Of a stretch of DNA of 64,000 nt, positions 41,760 through 52,699 are shown in pieces. Below the pieces are notes generated by a model, which made no database searches, was not told the DNA's origin, and saw only the letters and a list, made by a program, of their open reading frames with translations. The DNA comes from Branchiostoma belcheri (lineage: Eukaryota; Chordata; Leptocardii; Amphioxiformes; Branchiostomatidae). Made by a program: the position numbers and the translations under genes. The stretch's first letter is position 1; each line of letters starts with the position of its first letter. The stretch spans positions 443,452-507,451 of the forward strand of contig NW_017802780.1 of assembly GCF_001625305.1 (NCBI RefSeq). Reading direction: 5' to 3'.

Positions 41760-42140
41760 ACAGACCGCCGTGTTTTCTAGGAAATTAGGCACGAAATATA
41801 CGCTTAAGCCCAAATTATGAAGTGCGTCATACGAATGACACAGTTTCACCACAGTAAGGCTTTCCGTCAAAAGTTATCGTGGTAAAACCTTATATGCTTA
41901 ACAGAGCATACTTGTGCGTCATTGGAATGACACAGTTTACCACGACAGAAATTTTTCTATAAAATTAGCCGCGGCATATACACTTAACAGCCCCAACTTT
42001 AAAGTGCAACAAACAAATGACACAGTTTCACCAAAGTAAGGTTTCTCGTCAAAAGTTGGCGTGGGAACAGCGCATACTGTCATTGGAATGACAAAGTACG
42101 GCAAGAATTTTTCTATGAAATTAGGCACGAATATACTCTT
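41760..42140. repeat. Second block of the dimeric tandem repeat
   Basis: About two further units of the 39050-40750 repeat, separated from the main array by the TTAA element and about 280 bp of other sequence. Confidence 0.75.
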
Positions 42141-43170
42141 AACACCCCAAACCTCATCTTTGCCAGTTTGAAGATTGTCAACGTAAACATTAGATAAATG
42201 AAAGTTTCAGCAACCGAATGCCATCTCAGATGGAGACCTGAGCTGTCTGCTACGACCCGGAAGTACATATGATAAATGCCGAAACCGTAGCAGAGAAACC
42301 CCCATGCAGTGCGAAATCTTCACCGAAATGAGGCATAAGGAGGCATTCTGAAGGTCAACTTTGACTCTACAAATCTTGTCTTGGAGTTATATTTGAATTC
42401 TCACGTGTAGTACATGAGCTAGGACAACTCGTGACGATTACAAAGACACATTTATATGGCTGGTTGGACCGCTTTTGTGTGAACTATTGAGTTTTTCCGT
42501 GACCATGTCTTATGCCTCAAATCGGCACGTCACACACTCGCCCTCCGATCCCGACGTCACCCTTGATTATAATACTGTTCCGCGTATCTCTGCCCTATGG
42601 CCAACTTCTTAGGGTTAAGACTTTTAGGGTTAAGCTATACGCCATCTTGGATTATCAATCTTGAATTTTGAAAATAGTTTTTTTTGTCAAGATAAAGACT
42701 AAAATACATCGAAGATAGACTAAAGACGTTCAAATAAACCCTTTTTTGTAAAAAGAAATGGAAGTAGTGATTAAAATTTTAAGGAAAATAACCTGTTTAT
42801 ACCTGATCAAATAATGTTGTCCGCCATCTTGGATTTTGGCAAATGACGTAATCAAATTAGCATAGATTATGAATTTTAATGATAGAATTTATATAAATTT
42901 ATATGAGATATTATTAAGTTTAGAAACCATGTGTAACTTGACATAAACCACATAAAATTCTATTGTTGAAACGAAAATTACTAAATTTAGCAAAAGATGC
43001 CCGTCAGAAACCCGTTGCCATGGCAAGACCAAAAATGTATTATCTCATTTCTCTGATATAAAATTGTTGCCAATGATATTCTAGGAAAAGTCACCAAGAT
43101 TGGTGGTTCTAGTGAGAGCCGTTCGAACCCTACCCGACATCAAAGTTGGCCCGGGCACTTTTAGCCCAAA

Positions 43171-46130
43171 CTTTTAACAACAAACCAATAAGCTCACTCG
43201 GTGGCATTATTCGGTGGTTATAGCAACTGACAAGGCTTTATCACACCGTATTCACCTCGAGGCGGGTCATTAACCCTTAACACGATGGTCCGGTTGCTAG
43301 CCTTTTGTCCGCGTTGCTAAGGCTAAGTGCGCCTCCCACTCACCGCGGGGTGCCTCGCGCTCGTCTGTACCCAGGCACTTACACAAGCAAACACTACAAA
43401 TATCTCTTAAAATAACGCATGATCGGAATATCATGTCAAAAAACAACAGTAAGAATTGAAAAGAAGACAGGTTCACTTTGCAAATAAGATAAAGTAAAAA
43501 CGTGACAGCAAATTACAGCGTTCAAAAAGTCCTTCTTACGCTAGTCTTTAGTTCCGGCGACTTGTATCAATCGAACTTTGAACCTTGTGACCTTTCTAAT
43601 AAGGATTTTTTTTTCCAATTTACGCGCTAAACATTAGTTGAGGTCCTAATCTATAATCTCACCAATAACTTTTTTTAATTCTATGGTATTAAACTCGATG
43701 TCTGCGAAATCTTAGATCATTTTCGTAAATTTCGGGGTAGATTTCGGCCTAAATTAGGGTATAATTCCCGTGAGCCTCCATAGAACAACAAGAACGCGTC
43801 ATCAAGATGGCGGCGGGACTGTGCCCTTTCGATTTTTGGTGTTTTCGTCAAAAAATCCTTATTGGATCAAAAGTTATGGGGCAAAATATTAAATGTACCC
43901 TTTACTCGGAGCTTTCACGTGGAAGTAAGACTTTGTTTTCAAGCTATAATCAGCTACAGCGGCGTCCCTCAAAGACACTGATTATCGGGCTTCATTGTTC
44001 TCGAGTGCAGTTACATGCAAATCCTGGCCACACCGCTTTTGTTTTCCAAGCTTGAGATCGAGAGGCGCGGCAGTTTTAAAAGTGAGAATTGACCAAAAAT
44101 TTGTTCCGACAAGAAGGTTGTGGGTTTTAGGCGGTCTAAAAGTCTTGACTTCGTAGAAGGGATTGAAACGATGTAGCTCGTATCGCGGTTAGAAATTACT
44201 AGTATAGCGGTTGGGGGATAATTATGGGGAAGCTCACGGCACTTGATTTTAGCGATGTGAACACGGCTGATGCATTAAAAAAAATGAACACAAGAAGAAA
44301 ATGTCGACAGTTTATGGGCAACACCAAACTACGTAAATCCAAAATAAATTGGGACTTCATGGGCAAAAAGTTCGTAATAGTGTCACGCAACGCGTGCGTT
44401 CACCATCAAGACGCTACATGCACGCCAAGTTTTTTTTTTTCACTTTTTGGGCGCCCGTGGACCAGCTTACACTAGTTACAGCCAAGCCCGGCGTCATCGC
44501 CCTTGAAAGAGGTTAATAATATCCAGGACGCAATCGAGAACGATCTATTGTAACGTTTGATTGCATTTTTGGCGCAAATGTTGACTCTAATGTTTTCAAA
44601 AATTGTGACGGCATTTTGTTCCTTTCTTTGACTATGCTTACAAATTATATCCTACCGAATTTCCGTCCCGTCTTACAGCCGTAGCACACTACTAACTTTA
44701 CATTTTGAAGTACACATGCCACTAGACTTTCGACTGAACTTTTAAACCGGAATTTAGCAAATTTATGTCGCATTTCTCGTAGCTGTAACTCGTTTGTAAA
44801 GCTGTAAGTGTAACTTCATGAGTAGTGCGTTTCCGGTTGGCCATTTTGTTTCTTTTCTGAAGGCTTGGATGACGCTGGCTGTAGTAAGTCTCTTATTTTC
44901 TTTACTGCCTCCTAGTTGCACAAGATATACGCCTTGCTGTGTCTGTAGATTTATCGAGATCTACTAAGCCAAAAATTGTAAGCTTATATTCATAAGCCCT
45001 AGTGAAAACAAGCCGTGAAATTTCAAAGCGTCGCTGTGACGCCATAATCTGTTTCTTCTCCATGCTTTTTCCTGTGGTATGTTTATGCACGGCATTTGTA
45101 CAAAAAAGAAATCCTCTTTGCAGAATAAATTTTTATTTCTTGACGAACACCAGTGTATTGTTTGTTACTGTACGAATTACTTGTACGTTGTGTTGAAGTT
45201 GTAGTCAAGAACTTGTGAAGCGTGGTTCGCGATCGTAATGTTACGAGCTTGTATAGTACAGCAAGGTTCGGGGAAATAGGAAGGGATGGAAACGATCAAA
45301 TACTTGCGGTGATGAAATAGTGACTGCTAAAGTCCTAAAATTAACCGCCACTTAACAAATCAGGAATTACAGTGCAATTACAGTAACCATAGGGGTAAAA
45401 TTGAAGACACAGATTAAGACCGGGGCATTGTTAAAACGTGCGAAGTGAAGAACAATGCAGGCGGAGACGAGGCACGCATTACAAAAGGGAAGCTCGCGGG
45501 AAAATCTTGCTGGGCGAAGCGCAATCAAAAAATTTCTTGTCCACGCCTTGACATGTGTTAACCAATCAGCTACTGTTGTCAAGGGCGAAATGAATGATTG
45601 ACATTGAATATTTATGAGCAGCGTGTTAGGAAAAATGGGACCGGATTTGACCATCGTGTAAGTATAAGTTGATTACCGTTGGTTTGTCGGCCATGATTCT
45701 GGTGTAATATGCACTGGTGATGGTTGAAACCCTGGAGATGATCATGACAGGTAATTTATTGTAGTTGTGCTAGTAAAATTTAAGGTTACATACATTCTTA
45801 CACCAAATCATGCATTACGTCAACCTGTGCTTATGTTTGCCCTTGAAAGAAACATTTTTCTCTTAAATATATATCTTGAATACTTAAGTTTTGCTAAGAT
45901 GTTGCCTAAAATGTTGACCATAGTAACGGTGTCGCAGATGTACGTGTCACATTGTTTAGCAGTAAACACGGATTTGGGTAATACCTGTAGCAAAATGCGT
46001 TACAATGCCCTTGTTAAGAATCGAATTTCCATTAAAAGTGATATTTGTGATTGGCCGCAAGATATTCTCTATCTTAATTAACATAAGTGTCTTTTTCAAA
46101 CTCTTCTGTAAAAGGAAAATGTGTGAAACA
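43171..46130. other. Intergenic, no gene recognised
   Basis: Contains AAGATGGCGGCGG at 43804-43816 (YY1-like), followed by a 82-codon plus frame (43807-44055), and another plus frame at 44224-44475; neither shows a recognisable domain. A promoter or untranslated first exon near 43800 is possible but unsupported. Confidence 0.35.
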
Positions 46131-46139
46131 CATTCATTT

Positions 46140-47600
46140 GGGAGAGTAGCCGCGCCTACCGGGCTGTTTATCGCCCGGCCCGAATTTAACTTTGACTTCA
46201 ATTGTTTCCGGGCCCCGCTGACATAAAGACGTACACCGTGACCTAGCCGGAAGAACACCAGGAGGCACCCCGCCGGTTGCCGACAACCCGCCGACCCCGC
46301 CGGTTGTCAGCAACCCACCGGAACTAATTTGTTACGCCTTCTGCATCTTTAGAGTGCCATGGGTAATTGCCTGTAAAGGCGCGGTCACTTTTCCCAACCC
46401 GGGGCCCGGCCGAGCAGTCGTATGGAACAAAAATTATGATATAAAACAGGAAAACACAAAAAGTTGTAGAAAATTAATAATGAGCACTATTTGAGTATAC
46501 TCTTAATACAAATTGTTTATTTTTTCGTTCACGCAAATAACCCGGCCGGACCCCGGCTTGGAAATGTGACCGTGGCCTAAGACACGTGCAGTTCTCTCAG
46601 AGAAAGTACTAATTAAATGTAAATGATTCGAGCATGCAGCGTCTGTTTATATAAACATGAAATAAGAGGCGTGCCCACCAAGAGGTGCCTGACCGTTGTT
46701 CGTGGGTATGCGACAGGATCCTACATGTACCCCACAGGGATTTAAGAAGCACGCGTTACCGTGTCGGACTTCATAGGGGACACTACAAGACATCATCAGA
46801 GCACCTGCCGGGTAGCTGCCGGAGGCCAACCAATGAGGGAGTCCCCGGCACCCCTGCAAGGCAGCGTGAAGGCAACTTCCAATTGTGACCACAACGGCCG
46901 GTGCTTGGCACACCCCAGAGCCCGGCCGGGATCGGTCGGGGCTACATCCCGACGGGCGCCGGCGAAATGGGGACCGAAGCTTTAAGCTAAGGTCCCAATT
47001 GGAAAAAGGGGCTCTGGCGGGTAGTTCCCGGGCTGTTTTTTACCACTTTCGGGCGGGACCCCGACGTGTCCCCGCGGGGCACCCTGCGGCTACCGCTCTA
47101 TTTTTTGGCCCGTCGGGGCCCCGATAAGTATTTGATTCTGAGTTAAATTCTACCCGGGCCTCGCTGACAAAAAGACGCCGTGACCTCATCATGAGAACAC
47201 CGAGAGGTACCCCACCGGTTGCCGGCATTCCACCGGGACACATTTCTTACGTCACAGACCAGATGAACATAATAAAGGTGTGTACTTAAACCCGGGTAAA
47301 ATGTGTGACCTCACAGATCAAATGATCACAACAAATACGTGAATTCTGCATTACGTATAGGTCAATACAAGACATCGTCAGAGAATCTGCTGGGTACCTG
47401 CCGGGTGCCTGCCGGATACCGACCAAAGAGGGTGACAAAATTTCTAACAAAATGCTTCTGAAAGAAACTTATAATTGTGACCACGACAGCCGATGCCCGC
47501 TCGACTCCTGAACCCGGCCGGGGCCAGCCGGGGCTACATCCCCGACGGGCACCGGCGTAATTGGGACCTTAGCTTTACACAGGGTTCGGCGCGCGCGGGT
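46140..47600. repeat. GC-rich duplicated segment
   Basis: Two alternating blocks are each present twice: CCCGCCGGTTGCCG-type sequence at about 46140-46330 and 47020-47245, and the ACAAGACATC(A/G)TCAGAG...GGGGCTACATCCC block at 46785-46985 and 47370-47575. This implies tandem duplication of about 0.6-0.9 kb. GC content is well above the neighbourhood. No gene is recognised. Confidence 0.65.
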
Positions 47601-48577
47601 TCTGTGGAGCTAGTCTCAACGGTAGATATTTCCTTTAAAATAATAAACAGTTTCACCGGGGCTCTTGTCCAAATGTGATATAATCCGCACTGCATATTCC
47701 TCAAATGCTATCGTTTTATTTACGGCACTGAAATCTCTGTGAAATAAATAATTTTGTACTGTCTACAATTTTAATTGCTTTTTAGGTAAATTAAATTTGT
47801 TTTTTTTTTTTTGTTGCGATTAAAATGCCATGTTGGCAAGCATGCCAGGCCACGTAGGTAAGTTGGAAGAATTTTTTTTCTTATATCCGTTTAAACAAGA
47901 ATTACGATTTTCAAGGTCACCCATGATGGCGGCAGTAGCTTCGTTACATAATAAATATTGACTACAACATGACGGCATAGATGTACTGACTCGAAATCGG
48001 TTTATATTTGTTAAAAAGTTGATATTTAACTGTAAACCGGTACTTAAGTAAAAATGACATATACATTTGACAACAAGTCAAAAACCGTTGTTTCGCTAGA
48101 AATGGCAAGATTTGGACCGAAACTTATAACAAAAATCTCGACAATTCGCAAGTCGTCGACATTTTGAAGACACGAGCAAGCCTATCTGAGATGTGCGACG
48201 ATCGGCCACCGCACGTACACGTATTCGAAAGGTTACAATCAAAGGTAACATCACCCTCTAGTCAGTCACCTGAATGTCCACGTCTGTGGGGCCCGCCCGC
48301 CCTGCAGCTGATCTCAACTTAGGCAACACCGCTCAAATCTGTCCAGAGATAGCTAAATACACAAGTAGCCAGAGACGGATTAAGCCTAGGTCACAATACA
48401 AAATCGAGGTCCACGCAGCGCCTCGGGGGGCTGTTTTTGACACTATCAGACGGGACCTGGAACCGCGCTGCCTGGAGCTTGGACCTGAAAGAATAGCTGT
48501 CACCCTTGGCTGGGCAGCTAAAGAAGAGTTTGCAGCTAAAGGAGAGTTTTTCCTCAATAAAACCTCTAAAAAACCTC
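47601..48577. other. Intergenic, no gene recognised
   Basis: Ordinary mixed-composition sequence with CATGATGGCGGCAG at about 47924. A frame opening at 48274 leads into the minisatellite and has no recognisable domain. Confidence 0.35.
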
Positions 48578-48900
48578 AACCGTGCGACCCAGAGCTGGGA
48601 CCGTGTAGCCCGGGGCTGGGACCGTGCGGCCCAGAGCTGGGACCGTGTAGCCCGGGGCTGGGACCATGCGGCCCAGAGCTGGGACCGTGTAGCCCGGGGC
48701 TGGGACCGTGCGGCCCGGAGCTCGGACCGTGTAGCCCGGAGCTCGGACCGTGTAGCCCGGGGCTGGGACCGTGCGGCCCGGAGCTCGGACCGTGTAGCCC
48801 GGAGCTGGGACCGTGCTGCCCGGAGCTGGGACCGTGCGGCCCGGAGCTCGGACCGTGCGGCCTGGAGCTTCGACCGTGCGGCCCGGAGCTGGACCCTGTT
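48578..48900. repeat. 21-bp GC-rich minisatellite (about 15 copies)
   Basis: The unit GGGACCGTGCGGCCCGGAGC(T) alternates with a GTGTAGCCC variant. Because 21 is divisible by three, it stays open in several frames on both strands, for example as (GPCxPEL)n in the frame 48274-49008. Confidence 0.92.
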
Positions 48901-49433
48901 GCCCGGAGTTGCACTAATTATACGGAGTGTAACGAGAGAATGAAAATAGCGACACAAAACCAAAAAGTGTGCGGCAACACTGGTTGCCAACCAGTTTGCA
49001 ACATTTGATTAAGTTGTGGGATGATCTCAGGAGCAAATAGAATTCAGAAAAATGTGCTTTGAATGATGACATTGTCCGATACGTGTTTAACTGTGTCAAA
49101 ACCTGCATGCTATCGGGTTGGAAGTTACACTGAGCAGTGCCCAATGACTTAATTTCCAGCATTGTGACGGGCACAAAAAGCCTGAAATGTAGAAAGATCA
49201 ACCGTACTTTGCGAATCGAGACCAAATTTCGCATTAGCTTGTTTGTGTGAAATACTGCTCCCCCAGTCACAATGCAATGCCGTTTTTACACTTTTTGGTA
49301 GAAAGTACTTTCAATGAAAAGACATAGTGTAAATTCCTAAAGGCAGGGGATGTAATCAGACGAAGTTGAATGTATCAAGTAAAGTAAAGTATAAAAGTAA
49401 AGTATAAAAAAAGTATTAAAACAACTAGATTCC
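48901..49433. other. Intergenic, no gene recognised
   Basis: Contains AAGTAAAGTATAAAAG-type local repeats at 49378-49415; otherwise nothing recognised. Confidence 0.35.
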
Positions 49434-49439
49434 ACTCAC

Positions 49440-49705
49440 CGCAGAAGTGTTCAGACGTCGTGTAGAAGATGGAGTGTCGGGTGAGTCGGGCTTGCCTGTG
49501 GCTCGATGTGATTCGTGGCTGGACGTGCCTCACAGTTGAAGGTGGGAATGGGCAAACCAGGTAGAATTGGCTCCTTTTATAGCACTGGCACCGGATGCTA
49601 TACAATGGCTGTGGAAACTTAGACCACGCTTTCCCAGAAACAAAAACGGCGTCAAGCTTACGCTATTCGGTCATTGGTGGAAACTTAGACCACGCTTTCC
49701 TAGAC
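49440..49705 (-). promoter_or_regulatory. Candidate minus-strand promoter with untranslated first exon
   Basis: On the minus strand: TATAAAAG (49574-49581), a CCAAT box (49673-49677), and two identical 24-bp blocks beginning GGAAAGCGTGGTC at 49611-49634 and 49677-49700. Downstream, about 49545-49440 would be a first exon without ATG, ending at a consensus donor (GTGAGT, 49434-49439). The gene it would serve must lie at lower coordinates and was not found. Confidence 0.42.
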
Positions 49706-51229
49706 AAAAGGCGTCTTTTATCTATAGTGTGTAAAACGTGGCTGTTCACGTGAACTCCTGATGGCATTTGCGTGATCAATGTATGATACAATCCTTTTGA
49801 CTTTTAAACACCCTTTGTATAGGACAGGCGTGGAAAAATCCGTTTTCAGTTGTTTTCCACATTCAGACTTAACTAATCAAACTGGAAATCACGTTGAGAG
49901 TGGACATGATGAGCACCCATTCACAGTTCTGAACAATCCCTAGTGCGCAAAAACTTGTAGCAATAAAGGATTGCGTTACAAAAGGAAGTGCTATGACCTT
50001 AAATCTAAGTGATATTGCCAGAGAATTGTAACTTATGTCGATATGTAAAGCCCCTTTCACATATTTAAGAAATTGGCCTCCGAACACCCCCCCCCCACAC
50101 ACACACACAAACACACACACCATGGTTGGAAGTAAGTCTGCGCATACTCGGCCTGGTTGGCTGGCCTTGGCGAATTCGGTTACTACGTCGCTGCGCCAGA
50201 CGAAAGTTTTAAAATTGAGGGGTTGTTTGGAGCGTTCTACCATGGTCGGCTGTTGTTCGGCTGTAAGTCAGCGGAACACGAGCCAACCATTCATCAGAGG
50301 TTTGGCGTGTTTTCAGGTCAAATTTGATTCAAATTTAACTTGAAATCATTTCGATTCGCATAGAAAGGTAGGCACGGTTTAATCTAGTCAGACTTGTCTC
50401 ACTTCAGCCTAACCTGGTCGTGAATTGAGGAGGTATACGCACGTTCCTATACACGTGCAATACCATGCCCTGCAGGAGTGTCGTACCGCACTTGAAGTCT
50501 TCCTTAAGATCCTAACCTAATAATAATAATAGTATTCTTAACAATTTTCATTCTTTGATTTGCGCCTTAGTTGCTTTTCTCCTAAATTCATAACAGTCTA
50601 TATTATTTTATAGCCCTGTCAAGACTCCACAAGTCACCAAACCTAGCACAACATGTCTGCTGAGTTTATACAATAGATTCATTTTTACTTTTAGACGTAA
50701 CAATAAACTGATTAACTGAGGTAATGAGGGGTGATCAGACTGTGAGGAAGGCAGCGTCAGGTATGTTTGTGTGAACAGGTTCAAAAAAGGTGGTTCACTG
50801 TAGGCGAGAATTGAATTACTTCGACTCATCCTTTCCACTCTCTTTGGAATGTGTCATACAAAGGACAAAGTTATTTGAATGGCCATTGCCTCTGAAACAC
50901 AGGATGCAGACTATAATTGTATTTTCGCATCTTCTGTACATCGAGTAACCTGCATTTTTGTGCACAATTGGCCATAGAAAAAAATAATTTGTGTGGACCG
51001 TTGGAAAATTGCCGCACAAATGTCATGCTGTAAACAACTTTAGACATATGGGGGATGTAGCAAACAGTGAGTAATTTGTGACGAAAAAAAGAAACACCGC
51101 TGGGTAGGGAAGGTGTGATATCCAAAAGACATTACACAGATGTCAGGGGCCATGTCTGGTATCAATCAGTGATGATCACGGCCAACTGGTTAAACAAAGC
51201 AAACATTGTTAATGGTCCGTTCATGTGTA
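49706..51229. other. Intergenic, with a diverged arm copy
   Basis: 50690-50960 is a diverged copy of the stretch at 51310-51560 in the same orientation (GATTGAATTACTT, AGACTATAATTGTATTT). No gene recognised. Confidence 0.5.
50089..50121. repeat. (AC)n microsatellite
   Basis: C-run followed by ACACACAC tracts. Confidence 0.9.
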
Positions 51230-52300
51230 ACTTAGAGTTAACGCACTGCATGTCCACCTCCTCCCACGAACTCAAACATTTGTTAAGCAAACACGTAATT
51301 AAAGCGTTTGAGCTGAACAATAAACTGTTTAACTAAGGTCTCGAATGGCATGCTCAGACCGTGACAAAATACAAAGGACGGCGTCAGTTGCATTTTTGTG
51401 ATGATCAGTTTAAAAGTTGTTTTTACCATAGGCATGGATTGAATTACTTTAAGCCATCTTCTCCACTTTCGTTAGAACGTGTGCCACACAAAAGACCGAG
51501 TTGTTTGAAATGACTTTTGACACACAGAATGCAGACTATAATTAATTGTATTTGCGCACCGTTTCTACGTGAAACACCAAAAAAACAGTTACTCCATGAT
51601 CTGGGTATGATTTTGGAAACGGTTAGACGTTTAAGGTAGTATCAAATACATTTCATCAGTGATAATGGAACATTCTTAGTTAACTATAAAAATGTATGCA
51701 AATAAAGTAACGTTTTTGATAGTCCAAAGGTGAACAAAAGTTAGGCAATGTAATGACAAGCATAATGCAGATGATTCAAAAAGTTCCTGTTGCTTCAGAA
51801 CAGGAGCATAAGTGCTGTCTGTTCTTGAAGCTGTGAGCACTAGATCCCAAGTGCCTGAGAGATCTACTCATAGCCCACCCTCCTTGTTGAGGCGGGGGTC
51901 GTACGTTCTCTAAGATATATATTATCCTAGCTCCCCGTTTCCACAAGCGGGTTTCACGATCTTAGATATCGGTAGATTTGAGCTTGAAAGAGCCTTGTTC
52001 TTTTTAAGGTGGTGGAAAATGTCTTAGGAGTAGCAGTTAGCTATAGTTCTCAGTGTTCTGTGGCCTGTTAGCGCTATATCACAAATGCCCCTGAGATCTA
52101 CTCGAAGACCCTCTCCCTGTTGAAGGTGGGATTGTAGATCGTCTCATATGTATCCTCTCCTACTCCCTGTTTCCATCACCGGGTTTCACTATCTAAGATA
52201 ACCGAAGATTTTAGCTTGAAAGATTGTCCCTTGCTGTCTCATAGGTGGCGGGAAATGGCTAATGAGTAGCTGTTAGCGCTAGGTCTGCAATTAATTAACA
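51230..52300. repeat. Left arm of a long inverted repeat
   Basis: Matches the reverse complement of 55970-56800 over about 1 kb, in order: CTCCCACGAACTCAAACATTTG, ATTGAATTACTTT, ACGTTT(A/C)AGGTAG, GGCAATGTAATGACAAGC-like, CAGAACAGGAGCATAAGTG and GTAGATTTGAGCTTGAAAG. A second, tandem copy of the last part lies within 52040-52290. Confidence 0.8.
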
Positions 52301-52699
52301 TATACTCTCTCAGGCCCATTATCCCAAATGAACGAGACAATTTTTAAAGGTAAATCATTAGGCGAATTTAAAACTTGGAATAAACTGGTGAACTAGCAGG
52401 GAGATAACAACTGTAAGTTTTTACATATTGAGATAATGATTTCCCTTCCCAGTGGCGTTAGAACCTATATAATCGTTCTTAATTAATTAAATAAACCGGG
52501 GTTCAAAATTTACAGGAATAGCCATGTCGACAGGGATACGTATTCCCCACACGTCGACGCCACCTATGTTCTAAATTAAAATATGTGACGCCTTTAGATC
52601 AGTTAACCCCTCCAACCGACAATTCACATCGTGCAATAAATGTAGCTTGTAGACTTGACCACTGGTTAATACGCAAGACCCGTAATGGAAAAATTGACA

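Larger units (their letters stand above)
38443..42534. mobile_element. 4.1-kb element with about 110-bp terminal inverted repeats
   Basis: The ends begin TGTGACG(C/T)GCCGATTTGAGG and continue as an inverted repeat through 38443-38551 and 42416-42534, over 85% similar by eye. The interior has no transposase frame; it is mostly a tandem repeat (about 39050-40750 and 41760-42140) plus a family-2 TTAA element (about 40988-41477). It sits inside piggyBac-like copy 3. No clear target duplication was found, so the superfamily is open. Confidence 0.75.
38068..43170. mobile_element. piggyBac-like TTAA element, copy 3, split by a larger element
   Basis: Left end CCCTATCTAGACC at 38068 preceded by TTAA (38064-38067). 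The family body runs to about 38440 and resumes at about 42636 (CGCCATCTTGGATT) to about 43167 (GGCCCGGGCACTTTTAGCCC). The right inverted repeat is lost. The 4-kb gap is the element at 38443-42534 plus about 100 bp. Confidence 0.8.

Noticed and set aside
44224..44475. Plus frame MGKLTALDFSDVNTADALKK...
   Set aside because: No recognisable domain, no clear splice donor, and it ends in a T-run; it cannot be told from chance.
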